Source: Paracoccaceae bacterium (GTDB lineage: Bacteria; Pseudomonadota; Alphaproteobacteria; Rhodobacterales; Rhodobacteraceae). From it: a DNA stretch of 64,000 nucleotides. Location of the stretch: positions 1-64,000 of the forward strand of contig JANSYF010000012.1 of the NCBI GenBank assembly GCA_024742575.1, read 5' to 3'. Below, in pieces: positions 35,805 to 44,454 of this stretch. The notes under the pieces were generated by a model. That model was not told the origin of the DNA. It saw nothing but the letters and a program-made list of their open reading frames with translations, and did no database searches. Made by a program: the position numbers and the translations under genes. Every line of letters begins with the position of its first letter. The stretch's first letter is position 1.

Positions 35805-36895
35805 CAGGCTTTCCTCCGGGAGGCGAGGAAGAGTTTTTCAAGCGGCATCCGCACCATGTTGTCGAGCGCGCCCGTGAAGAGGATCACCAGCGCTTGAATC
35901 ACGACGATCAATTCACGTGGAATGTTGGTCCAGAGTGCCAATTCTGCGCCACCTTGGTAAAGAAAGCCGAAAAGCAGTGCCGCTAGCAGAACGCCCAATG
36001 GGTGGGATCGGCCCATCAGGGCTACAGCGATGCCGATGAAGCCCGCCCCTTCGGTTGCATTCATGACAAGGCGTTCTGCCTCTCCCATCGTGGTGTTAAG
36101 GGCCATCATGCCAGCCAAACCACCCGAAATCAGCATTGCCACGACGGTGATCTTCACCGGGCTTATCCCGGCGTACTTGGCTGCAGATTCCGACTGGCCG
36201 AAGGCACGAATTTCATACCCCAACTTGGTTCGCCAGATCAGCAGCCAGACCACGAGGCACATGGCGACCGCCAGAAAGAACGTCACGTTCGCAGGTGCGC
36301 CCCGGAACATTGCGGTTTCTGCTGTCGAGAACATATCCTGAAAGGTCGGCAGTTTTGTTGCTTCGGGGAAGCGGGCCGTGGCCGGGTCCATTGCGCCTTG
36401 GGGGCGCAGAATATTGACGAGCACGTAGTTCAGAACGGCGGCGGCGATAAAGTTGAACATGATGGTGGTGATAACGATGTGACTGCCGCGCTTGGCTTGC
36501 AGATAAGCCGGGATCAATGCCCAAAGTGCGCCGAAGATGGCGGCAGACACGGTCGCGCCAAACAAAGCAACGTACCAGTTCGGCCACGGTATATAGAGAC
36601 AGGCCAACGCCACGCCCAATCCGCCGATCATCGCCTGACCTTCGCCACCTATGTTGAACAGGCGCGCGTGAAAGGCGATGGCTACTGCAAGACCCGTGAA
36701 GATGAAGTTGGTTGCGTAGTAAAGCGTATAGCCCCAACCAGACGACCGCATCAGTGCACCATCGACCATTAGCTTGAACGCGGCTACCGGGTCTTCGCCG
36801 ATGCCGATGATCACCAATGCCGAAAGGATCGCTGCAAGGATGAGCGAAATCAGGGGGACAAGGACCGCATCGGCCCAGCCGGGCATCTTATCCAT
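35804..36895 (-). CDS. BMP-type nucleoside ABC transporter, permease 1
   Basis: A 363-residue BPD_transp_2 permease similar to NupP/YufP. ATG 36895 is inside the last codons of the ATPase gene (overlap eight bases) and begins MDKMPGWADAVLVPLISL. ARLFNIGGEGQAMIGGLG and GYEIRAFGQSESAAKYAGIS match the family. It has about ten helices. A longer in-frame start upstream gives a basic, low-complexity extension without family resemblance and was rejected. Confidence 0.9.
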   Translation of the reverse strand: MDKMPGWADAVLVPLISLILAAILSALVIIGIGEDPVAAFKLMVDGALMRSSGWGYTLYYATNFIFTGLAVAIAFHARLFNIGGEGQAMIGGLGVALACLYIPWPNWYVALFGATVSAAIFGALWALIPAYLQAKRGSHIVITTIMFNFIAAAVLNYVLVNILRPQGAMDPATARFPEATKLPTFQDMFSTAETAMFRGAPANVTFFLAVAMCLVVWLLIWRTKLGYEIRAFGQSESAAKYAGISPVKITVVAMLISGGLAGMMALNTTMGEAERLVMNATEGAGFIGIAVALMGRSHPLGVLLAALLFGFLYQGGAELALWTNIPRELIVVIQALVILFTGALDNMVRMPLEKLFLASRRKA

Positions 36896-38894
36896 CTTTG
36901 TCGCTCTCCTCGGGATCTTTTTTCGTGTCTGGAGTTTTGGGCTTTTCAGGCGTCGACTGATGGATCGTTGCACTGAGGCCGCCAAGACTGATCGACTCGG
37001 TTTTGGCTGGCGCCGTTTCGGCATCGACTGGGTCGGTGCTGACAGTGCTCGGTTCTTCTACTAGATCAGCCGGGGGCACGTTTTCTGGTTCTGGCGCAGC
37101 AACGTTCTCGGTCGCAACCTCAGTGTTTCCCTCGGGGTTGGTGTCAGCGATAGGTTCCGCGCCTGTCTCTTCTGCGGGAGCCGCATGGGTTATTGTCTCG
37201 GCCTCGGCTGCTACTGGAACGTCATCTTGAACTTCTGTGGCCTCTTCTGGCGCATCTACCTCAGCTTCGGCAGACTCTTGCACCTCTTCCTCGGTCATTG
37301 CCATCGGTGATGCGGGCATAGTGGCATGCGCTGTATCGGTGATCCCAGCCATCAAAAGGCCAAGTTCCTGTTCGTTGGTCTCTGACGGGATGCGCTCGCC
37401 CATGATCTGGCCGTCGAACATCACTGCGATGCGATCGGAGAGAGAGAAGATCTCATCAAGTTCCACCGACACCAACAGGATTGCCTTGCCCTCGTCGCGC
37501 AGGCGGATGATCTGCTGGTGGATGAATTCGATCGCGCCAATATCCACACCGCGTGTCGGCTGGCCGACAAGCAGGATATCCGGGTTGCGTTCGATTTCAC
37601 GCGCGAGAACGATCTTTTGCTGGTTGCCGCCCGAGAAATTGCGCGCGGCCAGTTTTGGATTCGGCGGGCGGACGTCAAAGCGCTCCATCTTGGCGGCAGC
37701 CTCGGCCTTGATCGCGGCGTTGTTCATCAACGGACCAGATTGGATCTTCGGGTCCCGATGATAACCGAACACGGTGTTTTCCCATGCCGTAAAAGACATG
37801 ATCAACCCTTCTCGGTGGCGGTCTTCGGGCACATGGGCGATGCCCCGTGCGCGGCGCGACTGGCCGTCCGAGTTTTTTCCGGTGAGGTCAATCTGCTGAC
37901 CATTCACGCGAATCGTACCGGAGCCGTTGGCATAGCCGCCCAACACTTCAAGAAGTTCGGACTGACCGTTCCCCGCAACCCCGGCAATGCCAAGGATCTC
38001 ACCCGCGCGCACCTCAAGCGAGATGCCCTTGAGCCGGTCGACACCCTTTTCATCCGTCAGACGCAGGTTCTCGACCTCCAGCACCGGCTTGCCGGGTTCG
38101 GCGGGTTTTTTGTCGACCTCAAGCAGAACCTTGCGGCCCACCATCATTTCGGCCAGCCGTTCGGGGCTGGTTTCAGACGTTTTCACTGTCGCCGTCATCT
38201 CGCCACGGCGCATCACCGACACGGTGTCGGTCGCGTCCATGATTTCGCGCAGTTTGTGGGTGATCAGGATGATCGTCTTGCCCTCTTTGCGCAGGTTTTC
38301 GAGTATGCGGAAAAGGTGGTCGGCTTCGGCGGGCGTCAGAACACCTGTCGGTTCGTCCAGGATCAGGATGTCTGCCTGACGGTAGAGCGCCTTGAGGATC
38401 TCGACGCGCTGCTGGTGGCCGACGCTCAGGTTTTCGATGATCGCGTCGGGGTCGACGTTCAGTTCGTATTCTTCGGCCAATTGCTTCAACACGCCACGCG
38501 CCTTGTTCAGCGACGGGCGGAGCAGGGGGCCATCCTCGGCACCGAGGATCACGTTCTCCAGAACGGTGAAATTCTGCACCAGCTTGAAGTGCTGGAAGAC
38601 CATGCCGATGCCAGCCTTGATCGCGGCCTGACTGTCGGGGATTTGGGTTTCCTTGCCGTTGATGAAAATCTGGCCGCTGTCAGCTTTGTAAAAGCCATAG
38701 AGGATCGACATTAGGGTCGATTTACCCGCGCCGTTTTCACCGATAATGCCGTGGATCGTCCCGGGTTTGACGCTGATTGAGATATTCTTGTTGGCCTGAA
38801 CCGGGCCGAATGCCTTGGAAATTCCCTTGAGCTGGATGGCGGGTGGGACCGGTGTCAGGTCAACCTCGGGTTCGGGGGCAACAGCGGTATTCAT
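36888..38894 (-). CDS. BMP-type nucleoside ABC transporter, ATPase with acidic tail
   Basis: A 668-residue double ATPase similar to NupO/YufO. The first domain has Walker A GENGAGKST, signature LSVGHQQR and Walker B LILDEPT. The second has GVAGNGQSE in place of a full Walker A, and FSGGNQQK and LLVGQPTRG, as normal for this family where the second site is degenerate. The usual length is about 510 residues. Residues about 515-668 add a low-complexity tail rich in Ala, Glu, Pro and Thr with a short basic end, probably disordered. The transporter imports purine or other nucleosides. Confidence 0.9.
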   Translation of the reverse strand: MNTAVAPEPEVDLTPVPPAIQLKGISKAFGPVQANKNISISVKPGTIHGIIGENGAGKSTLMSILYGFYKADSGQIFINGKETQIPDSQAAIKAGIGMVFQHFKLVQNFTVLENVILGAEDGPLLRPSLNKARGVLKQLAEEYELNVDPDAIIENLSVGHQQRVEILKALYRQADILILDEPTGVLTPAEADHLFRILENLRKEGKTIILITHKLREIMDATDTVSVMRRGEMTATVKTSETSPERLAEMMVGRKVLLEVDKKPAEPGKPVLEVENLRLTDEKGVDRLKGISLEVRAGEILGIAGVAGNGQSELLEVLGGYANGSGTIRVNGQQIDLTGKNSDGQSRRARGIAHVPEDRHREGLIMSFTAWENTVFGYHRDPKIQSGPLMNNAAIKAEAAAKMERFDVRPPNPKLAARNFSGGNQQKIVLAREIERNPDILLVGQPTRGVDIGAIEFIHQQIIRLRDEGKAILLVSVELDEIFSLSDRIAVMFDGQIMGERIPSETNEQELGLLMAGITDTAHATMPASPMAMTEEEVQESAEAEVDAPEEATEVQDDVPVAAEAETITHAAPAEETGAEPIADTNPEGNTEVATENVAAPEPENVPPADLVEEPSTVSTDPVDAETAPAKTESISLGGLSATIHQSTPEKPKTPDTKKDPEESDKDG

Positions 38895-38940
38895 GAACTA
38901 TCCCTGCGTCAGTCTTCGGGTCTGGTGCCCGATACGTGGC

Positions 38941-38964
38941 GGAGCGGCCGTGACCGGCCGCTCC
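38941..38964. promoter_or_regulatory. Hairpin between binding protein and ATPase genes
   Basis: GGAGCGGCCG and CGGCCGCTCC pair perfectly around loop TGAC. It lies 27 bases after the BMP protein stop and 47 bases before the ATPase start, on the shared transcript. Such hairpins often lower downstream expression or protect the binding-protein mRNA. The imbalance is inferred. Confidence 0.6.
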
Positions 38965-38990
38965 GAGTGTTTAGGTGCTTTCTGAACGGA

Positions 38991-39986
38991 TCAGAAGCTT
39001 AGTGCCGGGCAGCTGTCGTCGGACATGTAGTCATGCACCATCAGATCGCCGCTGGCGATTTTGGCAGACGCGTCGTCTACTGCCGCTTTCATGTCTGCGC
39101 TGACCAGCTCTGCGTTATGTTCGTCCAAGGCGTAACCGATGCCGCCATTGGCGATGCCCATCACGTTGATCCCGGTTTCCAGATCGGTACCCGACGTCAT
39201 CGCGTCGTACACCGCGTTGTCCACGCGCTTCATCATGGAGGTCAGAACCTGACCTGGGTGAAGGTAGTTCTGGTTGCTGTCGACGCCGATCGACAGGATA
39301 TCCTCGTCTGCTGCCGTCTGAAGAACGCCGACGCCTGTGCCACCAGCCGCAGCGTAAACCACGTCAGCGCCTTGGCTGATCTGGGCCTTGGTCAGTTCCG
39401 ATCCCTTCACCGGGTCGTTCCATGCGGCCGGTGTCGTACCGGTCATGTTTGCAACTACCGTCGCATCCGGGTTCACCGCCTTTACACCTTGGGCATAGCC
39501 GCAGGCGAACTTTCGGATCAGCGGAATGTCCATACCGCCGATAAAGCCGACGGTGCCGGATTCCGAAGCCATCGCGGCCATCATGCCAACAAGGTAAGAG
39601 CCTTCATGCTCGTTGAACACGACCGAGCGTACGTTTGGTGCATCCACAACCATGTCGATGATCGCGAACTTGGTGTCCGGGTAATCCGGAGCGACTTCGC
39701 CAAGGACGTTGCCAAAGGCAAAGCCGGTCATCACGATCGGGTTGTTGCCGTTTTCAGCAAAGCGGCGAAGGGCCTGTTCGCGCTGGGCTTCGGACTGAAG
39801 CTCGATCTCGCGGAAGGATTCGCCGGTTTCTTCGGCCCAACGTACAGCGCCGTTGAAAGCGGCTTCGTTAAAGGATTTGTCAAACTTGCCGCCCAGATCG
39901 AAAATCAGGGCCGGTTCAGCAACAGCCGCGCCAGCGGAAAGTGCCAAAGCAGCGGCGGCTCCGTAAAGTTTTGTCATAAGGGTCAT
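38991..39986 (-). CDS. BMP-family nucleoside-binding protein
   Basis: A 331-residue basic-membrane-protein family binding protein. The signal peptide ends near GAAVAE. FDLGGKFDKSFNEAAFNGA is the typical start; GFIGGMDIPLIRKFACGYAQG and GADVVYAAAGGTGVGVLQ carry ligand-contact residues of purine-nucleoside binding proteins. No lipobox is seen, so it is soluble in the periplasm. It heads the operon with the ATPase and two permeases. ATG 39977 is a slightly shorter alternative. Confidence 0.92.
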   Translation of the reverse strand: MTLMTKLYGAAAALALSAGAAVAEPALIFDLGGKFDKSFNEAAFNGAVRWAEETGESFREIELQSEAQREQALRRFAENGNNPIVMTGFAFGNVLGEVAPDYPDTKFAIIDMVVDAPNVRSVVFNEHEGSYLVGMMAAMASESGTVGFIGGMDIPLIRKFACGYAQGVKAVNPDATVVANMTGTTPAAWNDPVKGSELTKAQISQGADVVYAAAGGTGVGVLQTAADEDILSIGVDSNQNYLHPGQVLTSMMKRVDNAVYDAMTSGTDLETGINVMGIANGGIGYALDEHNAELVSADMKAAVDDASAKIASGDLMVHDYMSDDSCPALSF

Positions 39987-40081
39987 TTGCAGCTCCCAGG
40001 TGTTGGACTTCGACGGCTTGATTGCGTCGATTGGTTAGATCGGGTGATCAAAGTCAATTAAGGCTGCACGCGGAAGATAGT

Positions 40082-40549
40082 TCAACCGCTTTTTGTGCCA
40101 GAGCCTTTTGACGTTGGCGCAGGATCGCCTTGACATTGCGCAATGGCCAGCGAAAGCAGCGCAGCGTCATCTTTTGTGCCGTCGCGCAGCGTGTAGTAGC
40201 TGCGCCGTGTCCCGACTGGTGCGAATCCCCTTGCGGTGTAAAACGCCCGGGCGGATTGGTTCTGATGTGCCACTTCTAGCAAGATGCGTGTGGCGCCCTG
40301 AATTTGGGCTATCGTGACCAGTTCAGACAGAAGCGCGGTCGCGACGCCTGTGCGCTGTGCGTCTGGGTCAGTTGCAATTGCAAGGATTTCGCACTCGTCC
40401 GCGACAATCTGTGCAATCAGAAAGCCGTGTTTCTGGTTCAGGATCAGGCTGTGCTTGGCAGACAAAGTTTCGGCGATGTCGCGCGCGGACCACGGGCGCA
40501 TATGAACATAGGCCCGGTCCATCAGTTCGGCCAAGTCACCGGGTGTCAC
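40082..40549 (-). CDS. rimI: Ribosomal-protein alanine N-acetyltransferase-like GNAT
   Basis: A 155-residue GNAT acetyltransferase. The acetyl-CoA motif is DAQRTGVATALLSEL near residue 63, followed by ILLEVAHQNQSARAFYTARGFAPVG, which is the RimI-type C-terminal block. RimI acetylates the N-terminus of ribosomal S18 in E. coli. It overlaps tsaB by four bases, an arrangement common in many bacteria where tsaB and rimI are adjacent. Substrate specificity was not tested. Confidence 0.85.
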   Translation of the reverse strand: MTPGDLAELMDRAYVHMRPWSARDIAETLSAKHSLILNQKHGFLIAQIVADECEILAIATDPDAQRTGVATALLSELVTIAQIQGATRILLEVAHQNQSARAFYTARGFAPVGTRRSYYTLRDGTKDDAALLSLAIAQCQGDPAPTSKGSGTKSG

Positions 40550-41121
40550 GACAGGATCACCGGGGCCGTATCGCGCGCGGGCGCTGCATCGGCTGGCTTG
40601 ATGTAGAGCGGTTTGGGCCGCGGTGCGGATTGTGCATCGGTCCGTGCAGCAACTTCGGCCATTGCGGCGATCAAGACGTGCGGATCGTCCGAAAAGATGG
40701 CGTCAGGTGCATCGCTGGCTGCGACAAGCGTGGGCGCTGCGCCGGGTGCCTGAGCATAGATCATGTCGCGCGGGGCTGTGACCGCGCTTGTTGCGTTAGG
40801 GTGCAGGTGCTGCAATGCGTCGAGCGTGGACACCCCGATCGCGGGTATGCCAAGCCCAAGGGCGAGGCCCCGTGCCGCAGAAACAGAAATGCGAATGCCT
40901 GTGAAATTGCCGGGGCCTATGCCAACACCGATACGGGTCAGGTCCGCCCATGTCTTTGCGTGCTGGCCCAAAAAGCCTTCAAGCATTGGCATCAGGTGTT
41001 CGGCCTGACCGCGTGCCATCGCATCGACTTGGGTCGCAACAACACGACCGTCGCAAAACAAAGCGGCTGCGCAATGCGCAGCCGATGTGTCGAAGGCCAA
41101 AAGTGTCGTGTCAGACGGCAA
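40546..41121 (-). CDS. tsaB: tRNA threonylcarbamoyladenosine biosynthesis protein TsaB
   Basis: A 191-residue TsaB, the ASKHA-fold partner of TsaD in making t6A37 of tRNA. LLAFDTSAAHCAAAL is the N-terminal motif and LTRIGVGIGPGNFTGIRISVSAARGLALGLGI is the long signature, mostly intact. It overlaps the NifU-like gene by 11 bases and rimI by four, so three unrelated-looking genes share one transcript. tsaD and tsaE are not in the window. Confidence 0.92.
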   Translation of the reverse strand: MPSDTTLLAFDTSAAHCAAALFCDGRVVATQVDAMARGQAEHLMPMLEGFLGQHAKTWADLTRIGVGIGPGNFTGIRISVSAARGLALGLGIPAIGVSTLDALQHLHPNATSAVTAPRDMIYAQAPGAAPTLVAASDAPDAIFSDDPHVLIAAMAEVAARTDAQSAPRPKPLYIKPADAAPARDTAPVILS

Positions 41122-41674
41122 CCGGGCGAACCTCGGTCACTTCTGGGATGTAGTGGCGCAGTAGGTTTTCGATCCCCATCTTGAGCGTCAGGGTCGAAGA
41201 CGGGCAGCCCGCGCAGGCGCCTTGCATGTGAAGGTAGACCACACCACGGTCAAAGCCGTGGAAGGTGATGTCGCCGCCGTCCTGTGCCACCGCAGGGCGC
41301 ACACGACTGTCCAGCAATTCTTTGATCTGGCCCACGATCTCGCCATCCTCGCCGGTGTGTTCGGCATGTCCGGAGGGCGCTTGCGCGTCGCCTGCCATGA
41401 CCGGATCGCCGGACTGGAAATGTTCCATGATCGCGCCCAGAAGCGCAGGCTTCAGGTGGTCCCAATCCGACCCATCGTCCTTGGTTACAGTGACGAAGTC
41501 ATGCCCAAAGAACACGCCTTTCACGCCCGAGACCGAGAACAGCCGCGTCGCTAAAGGCGAAACCGACGCGCCTTCGGCTGTCGGAAAATCAGCAGTGCCC
41601 ATGTCAAGCACGGTCTGGCCGGGCAGGAACTTGAGTGTTGCAGGGTTGGGCGTGGATTCAGTCTGGATAAACAT
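41111..41674 (-). CDS. NifU-family Fe-S scaffold/carrier protein
   Basis: A 187-residue protein with an N-terminal NFU_N domain (MFIQTESTPNPATLKFLPG) and a C-terminal NifU-like domain whose Fe-S ligands are in MQGACAGCPSS. It is the NfuA-like carrier type that delivers [4Fe-4S] clusters to target enzymes. ATG 41674 follows GGAG. It sits upstream of tsaB with overlap. No cysteine desulfurase is nearby. Confidence 0.93.
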   Translation of the reverse strand: MFIQTESTPNPATLKFLPGQTVLDMGTADFPTAEGASVSPLATRLFSVSGVKGVFFGHDFVTVTKDDGSDWDHLKPALLGAIMEHFQSGDPVMAGDAQAPSGHAEHTGEDGEIVGQIKELLDSRVRPAVAQDGGDITFHGFDRGVVYLHMQGACAGCPSSTLTLKMGIENLLRHYIPEVTEVRPVAV

Positions 41675-41773
41675 GGCGGCGTCTCCTGATGGGTGCATCT
41701 TATATGCGGTGCCAAAGGTTCAGCGTCAAGGATTAGAACGGTTCTAAGTTTTGGCCGTATCCGGCCGCACCAA

Positions 41774-42304
41774 CTAGCGAATAGGAAGCAGCGTCACGTC
41801 AAATTCACCTGACACCGGCATCGGCGTGGAAAGATCGATGGTCAGTCCAAAATCTTCGCTTTGCCCCAGTGTTCCAGTGAACGTGCCGCTGACGCGCAGA
41901 AAGTCGCCCTCCAAGGACCGGTCTGACACAGTAACGATAAGGCCGCCGCGATTGCCTTTGCCATACCAACGTTCGAATTCTGCGTCGTCTGCTCTGCGTA
42001 GTATCGACATTTCCGGCAGTTGCGCGCGATCGCGCAACAGGTCGAAAGCAAGCCGAAGGGATTGGAACCGCTGCCATGTTTCAAGATCAGAGGGCCGTGT
42101 CAGGATGCTCACCCGTACAAAACCGTGCGATCCGGTCCAATCGCTATGGCCGGTGCTCAACGGCAATTCCAGAATTTCATCCGTCAGAGTCAGCGTGATG
42201 TGCCCCTGTTCCTTGGCTGTTGTCATCGACGCTGAGATGAGGCTGGTGCTGATGCAGAACGCCCGCGCAACGCGCAAGAAGCGGAAACCTGAAAAAGCAG
42301 ACAT
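41774..42304 (-). CDS. Hypothetical exported protein
   Basis: A 176-residue protein from ATG 42304, preceded by GGAGGG. The first 30 residues (FRFLRVARAFCISTSLISASM) could be a weak signal sequence. The remainder is beta-rich, with ITLTLTDEILELPLSTG, LRRADDAEFERWYGKGNRGGLIVTVS and FGLTIDLSTPMPVSGEFDVTL. No known domain was recognised. It lies about 100 bases downstream of nothing in its own direction except usp and may be cotranscribed with usp (42368). Confidence 0.6.
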   Translation of the reverse strand: MSAFSGFRFLRVARAFCISTSLISASMTTAKEQGHITLTLTDEILELPLSTGHSDWTGSHGFVRVSILTRPSDLETWQRFQSLRLAFDLLRDRAQLPEMSILRRADDAEFERWYGKGNRGGLIVTVSDRSLEGDFLRVSGTFTGTLGQSEDFGLTIDLSTPMPVSGEFDVTLLPIR

Positions 42305-42367
42305 GTCACCCTCCTTCGTCTTGCAGCGGACACGATTTGGTCGTGCCACCCGACGCGAGGGTTCGTG

Positions 42368-42823
42368 TCAGGTGATCGCTTCGAGCCGCTCTTTTGACAG
42401 TTCGCCCGGAACAATTGTGATTGGTATCGGCAGGCTTCCCGCGTTCTTGGTCAATTGCGTGACAAGCGGACCGGGGCCCTTCTTGCCGGTGTTGGCACCT
42501 AGTACCAGAACACCGATGTCGGGATCGTCCTGAACCTGAGCGATGATCTCTGTCACCGCCTCGCCCTCGCGGATGACAAGCTCCGGATCGACACCCTGTT
42601 TGTCGCGCATCCATTTTGCGAAAACTTCAAAATGCGCATGAATGCGCTCGCGCGCCTCTTCCCGCATCACTTCGCCGACGCCAATCCAGTGATTGAACTC
42701 GTCCGCCGGGATGATCGATAGAATCTCGACCCCGCCCCCCGTATTGGCAGCCCGCATCGCCGCAAAGCGCATGGCATTCAGGCATTCGCGGCTGTCATCC
42801 AGCACAACAAGAAACTTACGCAT
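42368..42823 (-). CDS. Universal stress protein
   Basis: A 151-residue UspA-fold protein. The start MRKFLVVLDDSRECLNAMRFA is typical; the C-terminal nucleotide-binding motif region reads VLVLGANTGKKGPGPLVTQL and IPITIVPG. The usual G-2X-G-9X-G(S/T) motif is recognisable in altered form, so ATP binding is possible. Family members respond to starvation and oxidative stress. It stands between ilvE and the hypothetical exported gene. Confidence 0.85.
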   Translation of the reverse strand: MRKFLVVLDDSRECLNAMRFAAMRAANTGGGVEILSIIPADEFNHWIGVGEVMREEARERIHAHFEVFAKWMRDKQGVDPELVIREGEAVTEIIAQVQDDPDIGVLVLGANTGKKGPGPLVTQLTKNAGSLPIPITIVPGELSKERLEAIT

Positions 42824-42901
42824 AGATGTTCTCCCGTCGGGGATCATGACGCAGGATCCGGACCCGCGCAATAGAGCTTGGCATCTTGGGGCTGACAGAC
42901 G

Positions 42902-43765
42902 TCACGTTCCCGAATGCGCCCAGTCCCAATACATCTCGCGCACGCGGCGGGTGACGGGGCCAACCTGATACGACGTGTCCTCGAAGCCGATCACAGGCGT
43001 GACCTTGTTCATGTTGCCAGACAGGAACACCTCGTCCGCAGCTTCGAAATCGGCAAAGCTCAGTACGGTTTCATGCACCTTGGTGCCGTCAGCCCGCAGA
43101 TTGGTCATGTGCCGCGAACGGGTGATCCCCGCAAGGAAGGTGCCGTTGGCGATCGGGGTGAACACCTCGCCATCCTTGACCATAAACACGTTGGCCGTGG
43201 CGCTTTCGGCGACATTGCCCATGGCGTCGGTCACCAGCGCGTTCTGAAACCCGCGCGCCCGGACTTCGGCCAGCATGCGCGCGTTGTTGGGGTACAGACA
43301 GCCCGCCTTGGCATTTACAACCGCACTTTCCAGAACGGGACGGCGGAACTGTGTCTTGCCCAAGGATACGCTTGCAGTCTCGGGCGCCATCGGGATTTCC
43401 TCAAGGCAAATCGCAAAGCCGGTTTTGCCAGCTTGCGGAACAATCGCGGTCATGTCGCCGTCAATCGCCCAGTACATTGGACGGATGTAGACGGCAGTGT
43501 CCTTGGGGTAGGCGCGCAGGCCGTCCCACACGATCTGAACCATGTCCTCTGGGCTGACTGTGGGCGTGACCATCAATGCCTCGGCCGAACGATTGACGCG
43601 TTCGCAATGGGCGAGCAGATCTGGGGCCACACCGTTGACGTAACGCGCACCATCAAAGACGCCGCTGCCCAGCCATGCGCCATGGTCGGCGGCGTTCATC
43701 ACCGCAACATCGCCATTGTGCCAAGTGCCGTTGAAATAGGTGTGGATGTTTTTGCCGGTTGCCAT
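42902..43765 (-). CDS. ilvE: Branched-chain amino acid aminotransferase
   Basis: A 287-residue PLP enzyme of fold class IV. ATG 43765 follows GGAGGT and starts ATGKNIHTYFNGTW. The PLP Lys is in VVNAKAGCLYPNNARM near residue 160, and the phosphate/carboxylate region GNVAESATANVFMVKDG is present, as is FLSGNMNKVTPV. It makes or degrades leucine, isoleucine and valine with glutamate. D-amino-acid or aminodeoxychorismate lyase activity is a related alternative in this fold class; ilvE is favoured. Confidence 0.88.
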   Translation of the reverse strand: MATGKNIHTYFNGTWHNGDVAVMNAADHGAWLGSGVFDGARYVNGVAPDLLAHCERVNRSAEALMVTPTVSPEDMVQIVWDGLRAYPKDTAVYIRPMYWAIDGDMTAIVPQAGKTGFAICLEEIPMAPETASVSLGKTQFRRPVLESAVVNAKAGCLYPNNARMLAEVRARGFQNALVTDAMGNVAESATANVFMVKDGEVFTPIANGTFLAGITRSRHMTNLRADGTKVHETVLSFADFEAADEVFLSGNMNKVTPVIGFEDTSYQVGPVTRRVREMYWDWAHSGT

Positions 43766-43877
43766 AACGACCTCCTTTGTTGCCGCGCACGTTAGGTGCG
43801 TGGCTGGGGAAGGTCCAGACCGTGTGAAGTGGAAAGCTTTTTGGAACAGGCTTCCCACCGCACTTGAATACGCCGGG

Positions 43878-44360
43878 TCATGCGACTTCGAGCAACAGCG
43901 CCTCTAGGTCAAGATGCGCATTGACCATATCAAGCTGACCGCTCGTATCCCGTGGCCACTGGGCTTCGGGTCGGTCGCGGTAGATCTCGATCCCGTTGCC
44001 GTCCGGGTCGCTGAAATAGATCGCGTCGCTCACGCCGTGATCGGCTGCGCCTTCAATCTCGACACCAGCGTCCAGCACGGTTTTGAACGCCTGCGCCAAG
44101 GCCGCGCGGTCAGGATAGAGAAATGCAACATGGAAAAGACCAGCACTGCGTTTGGGGGCAGGAGGGCTGTTCTTGCTGAACCACGTGTTCAGCCCAATAT
44201 GGTGATGGTAGCCACCAGCCGACAGAAACGCGGCCTGATCGCCATAGCTTTGGGTTACGTCAAGGCCCATCACGTCTTGATAAAAGGCGATCGAGCGGTC
44301 CAAGTCGGAAACCTTGAGATGAACATGCCCGATGGACATGCCGGGATGCGCTTTGGTCAT
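43878..44360 (-). CDS. VOC-family glyoxalase/dioxygenase-like protein
   Basis: A 160-residue single-module VOC protein. IGHVHLKVSDLDRSIAFYQDVMGLDV gives the first metal His; GGYHHHIGLNTW and VSDAIYFSDPDGNGIEIYRDRP supply the other ligands including a C-terminal Glu. It resembles the N-terminal half of catechol 2,3-dioxygenases of the CatE/YfiE type. A divalent-metal enzyme is expected; the substrate is unknown. Confidence 0.83.
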   Translation of the reverse strand: MTKAHPGMSIGHVHLKVSDLDRSIAFYQDVMGLDVTQSYGDQAAFLSAGGYHHHIGLNTWFSKNSPPAPKRSAGLFHVAFLYPDRAALAQAFKTVLDAGVEIEGAADHGVSDAIYFSDPDGNGIEIYRDRPEAQWPRDTSGQLDMVNAHLDLEALLLEVA

Positions 44361-44454
44361 GGTCTATCCTTTCGACCGTTTTGACCAAGTTATCTCTGCG
44401 CGCCCCTGCGTAAAAGGGCGAAAGGCGCGCAAGATCTGTGCGTGAGTGCGCGGA

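Noticed and set aside
36896-37024. Longer start for nucleoside permease 1.
   Set aside because: The extension is basic and unlike the family, and lies entirely inside the ATPase gene.
37518-38714. A 398-codon plus-strand frame opposite the ABC ATPase.
   Set aside because: The minus-strand gene carries full Walker and signature motifs; the opposite frame is a codon-bias shadow.
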